This document shows positions 26,486 to 33,732 of a stretch of 64,000 nt of DNA, one piece after another. The number at the start of each line of letters is the position of its first letter. The first letter of the stretch is position 1. Below the pieces are notes generated by a model, which saw nothing but the letters and a program-made list of their open reading frames with translations, searched no databases and was not told the DNA's origin. Position numbers and translations under genes: made by a program. The stretch is from Alphaproteobacteria bacterium (GTDB taxonomy: Bacteria; Pseudomonadota; Alphaproteobacteria; UBA8366; Aestuariispiraceae), in contig JANSXE010000002.1 of assembly GCA_024743195.1 (NCBI GenBank), forward strand, positions 186,001 through 250,000. The letters are read 5' to 3'.

Positions 26486-27472
26486 TCAGAACATCGTCTC
26501 GATCACCCGGTCGGGCGGGTTGTGGCCGTCGACGAAGGTCTTGATGTTGATGATCACCCGCTCGCCCATGGCGACGCGCCCTTCGATGGTGGCGGAGCCC
26601 ATATGGGGCAGCAGCACGGCGTTCCTCGCCTTCAGGAGCTTCGGGTTGATCTTCGGCTCGTTCTCGAAGACGTCGAGGCCGACGCCGCCGATCTGGCCCT
26701 GGGTGAGCGCCTTGACCAACGCCGCTTCGTCGATCACCTCGCCGCGGCTGGTGTTCACCACATAGGCGTGCGGCTTCATCAGGGCGAGCCGCCGGGCGTT
26801 CAGCAGGTGATAGGTCGCCGGCGTGTGCGGGCAGTTGATCGACAGGATGTCCATATGCGCGATCATCTGGTCGAGCGAGGACCAGTAGGTCGCCTCCAGC
26901 TCCTCTTCGATCTCCGGCGCGGCGCGGTTGCGGTTGTGATAGTGGATCGACAGCCCGAAGCCGCGCGCCCGGCGCGCGACGGCCGAGCCGATGCGCCCCA
27001 TGCCGACGACGCCCAGCCGCTTGCCCCAGATGCGGTGGCCCAGCATGCCGGTCGGGCTCCAGCCGGTCCACTCGTTGGAGCGGACCAGCATCTCCCCCTC
27101 GACCAGTCGGCGCGGCACGGCGAGGATCAGCGCCATCGTCATGTCGGCGGTGTCCTCGGTCAGCACGTCCGGCGTATTCGTCACCAGGATCCCGCGCTTC
27201 TTGGCGCTGGGGAAGTCGATATGGTCGACGCCGGTGCCGAAGCTCGCGATCAGCTTGAGCTGCTCCCCGGCCGCGGCGACGACGTCCTTGTCGATCCGGT
27301 CGGTGACCGTGGGGACCAGCACCTCCGCCTCTTGCACGGCCTCGATCAGCGCGTCCTTGTCCATCGCGGCGTCGTCCAGATTGAGACGGCAGTCGAACAG
27401 CTCCATCATCCGGGTCTCGACGATGTCGGGCAGCTTCCGGGTGACGACGACCTTGGGCTTCCTGTAACTCAT
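26486..27472 (-). CDS. D-2-hydroxyacid dehydrogenase (glyoxylate/hydroxypyruvate reductase type)
   Basis: This 328-residue NAD(P)-dependent dehydrogenase has the Rossmann motif LGVVGMGRIGSAVARR near residue 155. The catalytic triad is VNTSRGEVIDE (Arg region 240s), FENEP (Glu) and LLPHMGSAT (His). Its closest look is to glyoxylate reductase/D-glycerate dehydrogenase (GyaR type), reducing glyoxylate or hydroxypyruvate in C2 metabolism. It converges with the acetyltransferase gene, 27 bp apart. The ATG at 27472 is the only sensible start. Substrate choice among glyoxylate, hydroxypyruvate and phosphoglycerate cannot be fixed, but the short C-terminus argues against SerA. Confidence 0.9.
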   Translation of the reverse strand: MSYRKPKVVVTRKLPDIVETRMMELFDCRLNLDDAAMDKDALIEAVQEAEVLVPTVTDRIDKDVVAAAGEQLKLIASFGTGVDHIDFPSAKKRGILVTNTPDVLTEDTADMTMALILAVPRRLVEGEMLVRSNEWTGWSPTGMLGHRIWGKRLGVVGMGRIGSAVARRARGFGLSIHYHNRNRAAPEIEEELEATYWSSLDQMIAHMDILSINCPHTPATYHLLNARRLALMKPHAYVVNTSRGEVIDEAALVKALTQGQIGGVGLDVFENEPKINPKLLKARNAVLLPHMGSATIEGRVAMGERVIINIKTFVDGHNPPDRVIETMF

Positions 27473-27728
27473 CGGCGCGCTCGCTTGGGGCTAGGGGCGG
27501 GGTGCGGGTTGGGGCAATTGTTCGGGCGCGGCGCCGCCTTGTCGAACGGCGCGACTCGCTGCATTTTCAGCACGGTCGGAGCCGCCCTCCCGCCCGGCGG
27601 GCGGGCCGTGCGCGTCTCGACCGCGTTTGAGCCCGTTATAGAAGCTCCGGGCGGCGCGAACCAGACCCAACGGAGGCGGGCCCGCAGGACGCGGCCGCCC
27701 CGACCACAGCGAAGGCGTGGACGCGCGC

Positions 27729-28451
27729 ATGACGATTGGCAGCAAGACGGGTCGAGCTTTGGGTCAGGCCCCGGGTGCGGCCCCGGGTGCGGCTCCAGGT
27801 GCGGCTCCGGGTGCGGCTCCAGGTGCGGCTCCGGGTGCGGCTCCAGGTCTGGCCAAGGGGCCGCTGGCGACCCGCCGGCGTCGGCGGGTGACGGCCGCGC
27901 TGTTCGCGCTGGTCTTCGCGACCGGGTCCGGGTTGGGGCTGGCCGCCCTCTCGACGCTGATGGGCGGCAGCCCGGCGATCGCCCAAAACGGCGCCCAAAA
28001 CGGCGCCCAAAACGGCGCCCAAAACGGGGCCCAGAACGGGGCGGACAGCGGCCGCAGCATCCCGCGCATGGTCTCCCTGGCCGCGAACGAAGTGAATGTG
28101 CGCACGGGCCCCGGCATCCGCTTCCCGGTGAAGTGGGTCTTCAAGCGCGAGGGCATGCCGCTGCGGGTGGTTGCGGAATACGACGCCTGGCGCAAGATTC
28201 GCGACTGGGAGGGCGCCGAGGGCTGGGTGCACCGCGCCATGCTGTCCGGCCGCCCGACGGTGCTGGTGATCCGTCCGGAGGTGACGATCCGGCGCAGTCC
28301 GGACGCGGGCGCCCCCGCCGTGGCGCGCTTGGCGGCGGGGATGGTCGCGCGTCTCGACGGGTGCGAGGGCGGCTGGTGCCGCCTCGAGGTGAGCGGCTAT
28401 GACGGCTGGGTCCCGCGCGAGGGGCTTTGGGGCGTCGATCCGAACGGCTGA
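27729..28451 (+). CDS. Membrane-anchored or exported bacterial SH3-domain protein with two minisatellites
   Basis: About 240 residues. Order: a Pro/Ala/Gly repeat (AAPG six to seven times, residues 14-40); an Arg-rich stop-transfer flank; a hydrophobic segment (AALFALVFATGSGLGLAALS, about 55-74); an Ala-Gln-Asn-Gly repeat (QNGA five times, about 86-105); then two SH3-like modules with ANEVNVRTGPG, GMPLRVVAEYDAWRKIRDWEGAEGWVHR (split) and GWCRLEVSGYDGWV. This resembles DUF1058/SH3b proteins that bind the cell wall. The SH3 modules should face the periplasm. The start is uncertain: ATG 27729 was chosen over a GTG at 27717, and neither has a well-placed ribosome binding site. Confidence 0.82.
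   Translation: MTIGSKTGRALGQAPGAAPGAAPGAAPGAAPGAAPGAAPGLAKGPLATRRRRRVTAALFALVFATGSGLGLAALSTLMGGSPAIAQNGAQNGAQNGAQNGAQNGADSGRSIPRMVSLAANEVNVRTGPGIRFPVKWVFKREGMPLRVVAEYDAWRKIRDWEGAEGWVHRAMLSGRPTVLVIRPEVTIRRSPDAGAPAVARLAAGMVARLDGCEGGWCRLEVSGYDGWVPREGLWGVDPNG
27768..27848 (+). repeat. 12-bp minisatellite (APGA) in the SH3 gene
   Basis: Nearly seven 12-bp units alternate between gctccaggtgcg and gctccgggtgcg after two gccccgggtgcg units. They encode APGA repeats on the cytoplasmic side of the membrane segment. The alternation suggests that a 24-bp block was duplicated. Confidence 0.9.
27984..28043 (+). repeat. 12-bp minisatellite (QNGA) in the SH3 gene
   Basis: Five 12-bp units (caaaacggcgcc three times, then two drifted units) encode QNGA repeats between the membrane segment and the first SH3 module, probably a periplasmic linker. 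Confidence 0.9.
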
Positions 28452-28489
28452 TCCGTCGCGTGCTGAGACTCTATCTCAATCCGGCCCAA

Positions 28490-28620
28490 TAACCTTCTGG
28501 GAAAAAAGTAAGAATTGCTTCTTCCGGATTTGGATTTCCGGAGAAACTACGGTTTGTCGCCCGGCGCAATTGTTCAGCATTTGAACAACCCGAATTTTAG
28601 AAAAATGGAAACAATTAACG
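28490..28620. promoter_or_regulatory. AT-rich intergenic island with two inverted repeats
   Basis: Between the SH3 gene and an MFS gene the base composition drops sharply. Two dyads are visible: tccgg-(about 9 nt)-ccgga at about 28522-28541, and TTGTTCA-gcatt-TGAACAA at 28570-28588, a perfect 7-5-7 repeat. They could be operators or part of a promoter for the MFS gene at 28687. No sigma70 pair stands out clearly. Confidence 0.4.
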
Positions 28621-28686
28621 ATTCCGGGCCCCCAATCGGCGTCCTGCCCGGATGACCGCCCTCGCGAAGCGGGCTATAGCGGACGC

Positions 28687-30081
28687 ATGACGTCGTCCGG
28701 ACAGGTTCCGCCCGCCACCGTTTCGCCGCCCGTTTCGCCGCCCGGCTCGCCCCGGTTGCCGCCGCGCGCGCCGGCCCGGCCCTATGTTCAGGTGGCCGGG
28801 CTGACCGCCGCGATGACGCTGATCGCGCTCGGCAACGGGCTGATGGCGACCTTCGTGCCGATCCGTTTGGACGCCGCCGGCGCGGACGCGCGGGCGGTCG
28901 GCGCGGTCGTCACCATCTATGCGGCGGGCATGCTGCTGGGCTGCCTGTTGTCCGGGCGGCTGGTTCGGCGCAGCGGCCATGTCCGCACCTTCACGGCGCT
29001 GGCGGCTGTCGGGACCGTCTCGGCGCTGTTGCTGGCGGTCGCGGTCGACACGGTGCTGTGGGGCGCGCTGCGCGCGGTCGGCGGCTTCTGCACAACGGGC
29101 ATGTTCATGGCGGCGCAGAGCTGGCTCAACGCCGCAACGGCGAGCGCCTGGCGCGGGCGCGTGATGGCGCTGTTCTATGTCTGCTTCACGGTGGGCCTCG
29201 CCGGCGGCGCCTTGCTGGCCGGCCGGGTCGGGATCGAGGACGACGGGGCCTACATGCTGCTGGCCGGCCTCTACGCCGCCGCGGTCGCGCCGATCAGCCT
29301 GACCCGCCTGGAGCAGCCGCCGCCGCCGGAGCGCATCGCGGTGCGCGTGGCCGAGGTTTATCGGATCTCGCCGGTCGGGCTGGTGGGCGCCTTCGTGTCC
29401 GGCGGGCTGGGCATGACCATGATGGGGGTCGGGCCGATCTACGGCGCCGCGATCGGCCTGGAGCCGGCGGCGATCGCGCTGCTGATCGCGGCGCTGCAGG
29501 GCGGAAACCTCGTGATCCAGTGGCCCTTGGGCGCGCTGTCGGACCGGATCGACCGGCGGGTGGTGATCCTTGCCGCCGGGGCGGGCGTCGCCGCGATCTC
29601 GGTGCTGGCGGCCGGGCTGGCGCCGCGGGTCGCGGGCGGGACGGGCGCGCTCTTCTGGCTGACGCTGGCATTGTTCGCGATCTGGGGCGGTCTGGCGGAA
29701 TCGCTCTACACCGTCTCGACCGCGCACGCCAACGATCACACCGAGCCCGACGCGCTGGTCACGGTGTCCTCCACCATTCTGATCGCCTGGGCGACCGGCG
29801 CGACGGTGGGCCCCGCGCTCGCGACCCTCGCCCTCGAAGGTCTCGGGCCGCTCGGGATGTGGGGCCTGTTCATCGTCGAGGCGGCGCTGTTCGCGCTCTT
29901 CGTGCTGTGGCGGCGCACGCGCCGGGCTGAGCCGGCCGAGGCCGACCAGGAGAGCTTCCAGGCCTGGCCCGCCGCCGCCCCGCCGATCCCGGAATGGAGC
30001 CCCTATGCGCCGGATGAGGCCGTCCCCACGGACGAGAAACCCGGGGCGCCGCCCCCTGACCGGCAGGCGGGCGGGCGCTGA
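28687..30081 (+). CDS. MFS transporter, YcaD-like
   Basis: This 464-residue permease has 12 predicted membrane helices flanked by Pro-rich tails at both ends (PPATVSPPVSPPGSP at the start, PDEAVPTDEKPGAPPP at the end). The order of landmarks matches YcaD-type MFS: LGNGLMATFVPIRLDAAG in helix 1, GGFCTTGMFMAAQSWLNAA in helix 4, RGRVMALFYVCFTVGLAGGALL, and QWPLGALSDRIDRRVVI in the second half. The substrate is unknown. An AT-rich region with two inverted repeats precedes it. It converges with the DUF3501 gene. Confidence 0.85.
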   Translation: MTSSGQVPPATVSPPVSPPGSPRLPPRAPARPYVQVAGLTAAMTLIALGNGLMATFVPIRLDAAGADARAVGAVVTIYAAGMLLGCLLSGRLVRRSGHVRTFTALAAVGTVSALLLAVAVDTVLWGALRAVGGFCTTGMFMAAQSWLNAATASAWRGRVMALFYVCFTVGLAGGALLAGRVGIEDDGAYMLLAGLYAAAVAPISLTRLEQPPPPERIAVRVAEVYRISPVGLVGAFVSGGLGMTMMGVGPIYGAAIGLEPAAIALLIAALQGGNLVIQWPLGALSDRIDRRVVILAAGAGVAAISVLAAGLAPRVAGGTGALFWLTLALFAIWGGLAESLYTVSTAHANDHTEPDALVTVSSTILIAWATGATVGPALATLALEGLGPLGMWGLFIVEAALFALFVLWRRTRRAEPAEADQESFQAWPAAAPPIPEWSPYAPDEAVPTDEKPGAPPPDRQAGGR

Positions 30082-30139
30082 GGCAGGCCGTTACGGCGCC
30101 GAAACGACGGCCGAGCGATAGCGGCCGGCCGCCGCGCCG

Positions 30140-30757
30140 TCAGTCGAAGTCCTGGGCCAGCGACTCCCGGGTCGCCTCCTGCAGGACGACCATGTGGCTG
30201 TATTGCGGATGGGTGAAGCCGAGGATGACCTGCTGGCCCGGCTGCTTGAAAGCCTCGACGTCGGCCGCGCTGAAGGGGAAGTGGATGAACTGCACGCTCG
30301 ACGCCTTGCCGTCCGCGGTGGTGCGGTCCACGTCCTCCTCCGGCTTGCCGACGACCTCATGCGCGCCGAAGCGGATGAACATCGTCTCCTCGACGCCGCC
30401 CAGCTTCGAGAGGAAGGACTGGCGGCGCACCGGATCGTCGATTTCGAACATCACGGTCGCCACCAGCTCGCGGCCGTTCGGGACCATGGTGGCGTAGGCG
30501 GCAAGCTCGTCCTCGATCTGCTCCTCGCCGCCCTTCTCGATATAGAGCATCTCGTTGATCTGATGCACCATGGTCTCGAAGCACTCGAAATAGCAGGTGG
30601 CGACGGGGCCGATCTCGACCCGGCGCGGCCGCTTGACCGCGAGAAGCTCGGCGCGCTTCTCCTTGCGGACGCCGGCGTACGCCGCCGGATCCATCAGGTC
30701 CGTGCGGTCCAGGCTGCGTTTCGACGAACGGGCGGGCGTCATGGGTGCGCTCTCCAT
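30140..30757 (-). CDS. DUF3501 family protein
   Basis: This 205-residue cytoplasmic protein matches DUF3501. LTRTDLMDPAAYAGVR-like start (residues 14-30), RRVEIGPVATCYFECFETMVHQINEMLYIEKGG (split, about 44-76), a ELVATVMFEIDDP segment and FTHPQYSHMVVL near the end are the recognisable blocks. Its function is unknown. It is commonly found with rubrerythrin and a heterodisulfide-reductase-like Fe-S protein, exactly as here. ATG 30757 is supported by tgaggattacgagcc upstream. It is the last gene of the iron-regulated run, 32 bp after the Fe-S protein gene. Confidence 0.88.
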   Translation of the reverse strand: MESAPMTPARSSKRSLDRTDLMDPAAYAGVRKEKRAELLAVKRPRRVEIGPVATCYFECFETMVHQINEMLYIEKGGEEQIEDELAAYATMVPNGRELVATVMFEIDDPVRRQSFLSKLGGVEETMFIRFGAHEVVGKPEEDVDRTTADGKASSVQFIHFPFSAADVEAFKQPGQQVILGFTHPQYSHMVVLQEATRESLAQDFD

Positions 30758-30789
30758 GGCTCGTAATCCTCAGAGTTCGGGTCGCCGGC

Positions 30790-32148
30790 TCAGAGCCCGT
30801 AGGCCTTGGCGAACAGCGTGATCGGGTGCGGCGTGGTCTCGGGCAGGGCGGCCTTGGCGGCGTCGTCCTTGGCGCCCTGCTCCATGCCCTGGGCGATGTG
30901 CAGCCCGGCGAGCGGGCATTCGGAGGCGACGTACTTCGCCTTGCCGTTGGCCTGCACCTGGCGGAAGACCGGGCGGCCGACCTTCATGCCGACCTCGAAA
31001 TTATCCTTCATGACCCCCCAGCTTCCGCCGTGGCCGGAGCAGCGCTCGACCACGCTCAGCTCGATCTCGGGGATCAGCTTCATCATCTCGGCCGCCTTCT
31101 GGCCCATGTTCTGGGCGCGCGCATGGCAGGCGATATGGACCGAGACCGGCCCGTCGAGCGGCTTCAGCCCCTCGGCCAGCCCATGCTCCTTGGCGATCTT
31201 CACGACGTACTCGCTGGCGTCGCGGGTCGCGGCGGAGAGCTTCTTGATCTTGTCGTCGTCGGGGACGATCAGCGGCCATTCGAACTTCAGCATCAAGGCG
31301 CAGGAGGGCACCAGCGCGATCACGTCGCAGCCGTCGTCGATGTAGGATTCCATGAAGGCGGCGACGCGCTTGGCCTTCTCGGCCACGTCCTGGATCGCGC
31401 CCTGCTCCATCTGCGGCATGCCGCAGCATTCGGGATAGACCACCTCGGCCGCGATTCCGTTCTTGGCCAGCACGCCGAGCAGCGCCTCGCCGATCTCGGG
31501 CGTGTTGTAATTGCCGTAGCAGGTGGCGTAGATCACCGCCTTCTTCTTGCCGGCGGCGGGCGCGTCGGCGTTGACCGCCGGCGGATTGGCCTTGGCGCGC
31601 GCCGTCAGCGTCTTGCCGGTGAATTTCGGCAGCGCCGCGTCGCGGTGGACGTCCGCCGCCTTCTCCATCAGCGACCGGGTGAGGCCGTTGTCCCGCGCCG
31701 TCGCCCAGTTGGCGAGGCCGGAGAGCGCGCCCGAGGCCATTTTGCCGTTGCGGTCGGTCGCGGTGAGCTGCTTCTCGGCGAAGGGCGTCCCCTGCTTCTT
31801 CGCCTCGACCGCACGGTAGCGCAGCATCAGATGCGGAAAGTCCAGATTGAACTCGTGCGGCGGCACGTAGGGGCACTTCACCATGAAGCACATGTCGCAG
31901 AGCGTGCAGGCGTCGACGACCGGCTTGAAGTCCTCGCTCGCGACGGTGTCGAGCTCTTCCGACGGCGCGTCGTCGATCAGGTCGAAGAGACGCGGGAAGC
32001 TGTCGCACAGATTGAAGCAGCGCCGGCATCCGTGGCAGATGTCGAACACGCGGCGCAGCTCCTCGTCGAGCTTCGCCTCGTCGTAGAAATCGGGGTTTTG
32101 CCAGTCGATCGGGTGCCGGACCGGCGCCTCCAGGCTGCCTTCGCTCAT
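30790..32148 (-). CDS. Heterodisulfide reductase-like Fe-S protein (GlpC/HdrD family)
   Basis: This 452-residue protein has two [4Fe-4S]-binding motifs at the N-terminus (CHGCRRCFNLC about residues 41-51, and CTLCDMCFMVKCP about 81-93). Two cysteine-rich CCG domains follow: YPECCGMP with an earlier CYGNYN, and ACHARAQ then ERCSGHGGSWG and ASECPLAG. This is the HdrD/GlpC/LutA arrangement for two-electron redox at a disulfide or quinone. The second CCG copy has C-S-G in place of C-C-G. Start ATG 32148 has gagggggaa at the right distance. The gene lies between rubrerythrin and DUF3501; its electron partner is not known. Confidence 0.9.
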   Translation of the reverse strand: MSEGSLEAPVRHPIDWQNPDFYDEAKLDEELRRVFDICHGCRRCFNLCDSFPRLFDLIDDAPSEELDTVASEDFKPVVDACTLCDMCFMVKCPYVPPHEFNLDFPHLMLRYRAVEAKKQGTPFAEKQLTATDRNGKMASGALSGLANWATARDNGLTRSLMEKAADVHRDAALPKFTGKTLTARAKANPPAVNADAPAAGKKKAVIYATCYGNYNTPEIGEALLGVLAKNGIAAEVVYPECCGMPQMEQGAIQDVAEKAKRVAAFMESYIDDGCDVIALVPSCALMLKFEWPLIVPDDDKIKKLSAATRDASEYVVKIAKEHGLAEGLKPLDGPVSVHIACHARAQNMGQKAAEMMKLIPEIELSVVERCSGHGGSWGVMKDNFEVGMKVGRPVFRQVQANGKAKYVASECPLAGLHIAQGMEQGAKDDAAKAALPETTPHPITLFAKAYGL

Positions 32149-32288
32149 CGGTTCATTCCCCCTCGCCCGACCCCGGCTCGACGCCCTCATACGGGGTCGG
32201 CCCTCAAACAGGGTCGCGGTCTCCAGCGCAGGTCGGCTGGAGCGTCGCGCCCATCCGGCGCGGTCGGCGATGTCGTTTCAAGATCTGG

Positions 32289-32333
32289 GGTCGACGGCGG
32301 CGCCGGAAGGACTCTCCCGGCGCCGCCTCGACC
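32289..32333 (-). terminator. Strong hairpin after the rubrerythrin gene
   Basis: GGTCGA-c-GGCGGCGCCGG pairs with CCGGCGCCGCC-TCGACC around a 10-nt loop, a 17-bp stem with one bulge. It lies 21 bp after the rubrerythrin stop and about 140 bp before the next gene. No T-tract follows, so it may be a partial terminator or an mRNA-stabilising hairpin that sets rubrerythrin above the two downstream genes. Confidence 0.5.
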
Positions 32334-32353
32334 GTATGAAGACGGGCTCGCGC

Positions 32354-32773
32354 TTAGCCGTCGAGGCTGTCGAGCGCCTTCTGGAAGCGGCCGGCGTGGC
32401 TCTTCTCGGCCTTCGCGAGCGTCTCGAACCAATCGGCGATCTCGTCGAAGCCTTCCTCGCGCGCCGTGCGGGCCATGCCCGGGTACATGTCCGTGTACTC
32501 GTGCGTCTCGCCGGCGATGGCGGCCTTCAGGTTGGCGCCGGTGTCGCCGATCGGCTCGCCGGTGGCCGGGTCGCCGACTTCCTCGAGGAACTCCAGGTGG
32601 CCGTGCGCATGGCCGGTCTCGCCCTCGGCGGTCGACCGGAAGACCGCGGCGACGTCGTTGTAGCCCTCGACGTCCGCCTTCTGGGCGAAGTAGAGGTAGC
32701 GGCGGTTGGCCTGGCTCTCGCCCGAGAACGCGTCTTTCAGGTTCTGTTCGGTCTTGCTGCCCTTCAGCGACAT
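32354..32773 (-). CDS. Rubrerythrin-type ferritin-like diiron protein, without rubredoxin domain
   Basis: At 139 residues this is only the four-helix diiron half of rubrerythrin. Metal ligands are E19 ([10 protein letters not shown]), E52 and H55 (EGETGH), E89 and E92 (GETHEY), and E123 and H126 (AEKSH). The C-terminal rubredoxin-like Cys4 domain of classical rubrerythrin is absent, as in erythrin-like peroxide reductases. Expected role: H2O2 reduction to water, electrons from an unknown donor, possibly the Fe-S protein downstream. Start ATG 32773 has cggagaga upstream. An Irr-box-like sequence and a TTGACA promoter lie directly before it. Confidence 0.93.
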   Translation of the reverse strand: MSLKGSKTEQNLKDAFSGESQANRRYLYFAQKADVEGYNDVAAVFRSTAEGETGHAHGHLEFLEEVGDPATGEPIGDTGANLKAAIAGETHEYTDMYPGMARTAREEGFDEIADWFETLAKAEKSHAGRFQKALDSLDG

Positions 32774-32847
32774 GGGGTCTCTCCGTCTGTTCGTTGGTTG
32801 CAACTGACGTGAGGCGACGCATCCGGAGCGCCGCCACAACGGAGGAG

Positions 32848-32877
32848 ACTATGCCGCGACGCGGCGAGCCCTGTCAA
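32848..32877 (-). promoter_or_regulatory. Promoter of the rubrerythrin operon
   Basis: On the minus strand a perfect TTGACA (32877-32872) is followed after 18 bp by CATAGT (32853-32848), four of six matches to the -10 consensus. It lies 75 bp before the rubrerythrin start and immediately downstream of the Irr-box-like dyad. Confidence 0.6.
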
Positions 32878-32881
32878 CCAG

Positions 32882-32898
32882 TTTAAAATCTTTCTAAA
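32882..32898. promoter_or_regulatory. Irr box (iron control element) upstream of rubrerythrin
   Basis: On the minus strand TTTAGAA-AGA-TTTTAAA matches the ICE/Irr-box consensus TTTAGAA-N3-TTCTAAA at 13 of 14 arm positions. It sits just upstream of the -35 hexamer (centre about 49 bp before the likely start of transcription), a position more usual for activation than repression. The irr gene begins only about 500 bp away. Confidence 0.65.
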
Positions 32899-32940
32899 CT
32901 GTGACGGAACCGTTTGGACTGATTTTGAAAGAATGCCGAC

Positions 32941-33417
32941 TTACGCGCGATCGTTGACCCGGATGATCACGTCGACGCGGCTGATCTCCGCGCCTTCGGG
33001 CGGGTCGGGCAGGCGGGTCAGGGCGACCGCCTCGTCCGGGATGTCGGTCAGATGGCCGCGCCCCTCATGGAAGAAGTGGTGATGCGGCCGGACATTGGTG
33101 TCGAAATAGGACCGACCCGGCTCGACGACAACCTCGCGCAGGATTCCGACGTCCTTGAACTGGTGCAGCGTGTTGTAGACGGTGGCCAGCGAGACCTTGA
33201 CCCCGGCGCTGCGGGCGGCGGCGTGCAGCTGCTCCGCCGTGATGTGGTGGTCGCCCGCGTCGAACAGGAGCTTGGCCAGCGCGAGACGCTGGCGCGTCGG
33301 GCGCAGGCCGACCTCCTTCAGGCGCGCCAGCGAATCGGCGAAGGGCCGCGCGCCCGCCCGCCGCTCATCGTCAGCCGCCTGGTCGGTCGAATCGTTTCGT
33401 CCTGTGAGCCGCTTCAT
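32941..33417 (-). CDS. irr: Irr, Fur-family iron/heme-responsive regulator
   Basis: This 158-residue Fur-family repressor has a winged-helix domain (residues 27-100, LRPTRQRLALAKLLFDAGDHHITAEQLH, split, and SLATVYNTLHQFKDVGILREVVV) and a metal/heme site with PHHHFFHEGRG (HHH at 112-114). The HHH-FF pattern with the LTDIP that follows is the mark of Irr, not of Fur or PerR. In alphaproteobacteria Irr responds to heme and acts mainly under low iron. The ATG at 33417 was chosen because the upstream extension is Arg-rich and atypical. The best Irr box in the region is upstream of the adjacent rubrerythrin gene. Confidence 0.92.
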   Translation of the reverse strand: MKRLTGRNDSTDQAADDERRAGARPFADSLARLKEVGLRPTRQRLALAKLLFDAGDHHITAEQLHAAARSAGVKVSLATVYNTLHQFKDVGILREVVVEPGRSYFDTNVRPHHHFFHEGRGHLTDIPDEAVALTRLPDPPEGAEISRVDVIIRVNDRA

Positions 33418-33522
33418 CGCCGGATTTCCAACTCTTCGTCCCGGGCGCCGCGCACCGCTTATGCCGCGTCGCCGGGCGCCTCTTCGTCCCATATGCGGCC
33501 GATGCGGCCGTCTGTGTTACGC

Positions 33523-33542
33523 TAAACATAATCATTCCAAAC
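33523..33542. promoter_or_regulatory. Possible weaker Irr site in the irr / PBP intergenic region
   Basis: On the minus strand a TTTGGAATGATTATGTTTA stretch has one good Irr half-site and a poor one. It overlaps a possible promoter for irr (TTGTTT, 16 bp, TATGTT). It could mediate autoregulation; the match is too weak for more. Confidence 0.3.
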
Positions 33543-33732
33543 TGTAAAACAAAGCCCTTTATCAGGGCGCGGGCGCCGGGTTTGGAGCGGGTTCACGGGC
33601 GCAGCCGCGCCCCGCCGTCCCGATGGCCCGAAGGGTTGGGCGGATTTGGCGTCTTGGGAGCTGTCGCCCCCCACATCTTGTGGCATAAAGAGCGCCGTAA
33701 TCTCGCCATCGAGCCCTGGCAGAAGGCCCGGC

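Noticed and set aside
32941-33417. PerR or Fur assignment
   Set aside because: The PHHHFFHE motif and the LTDIP tail fit Irr; Fur and PerR metal-site patterns differ.
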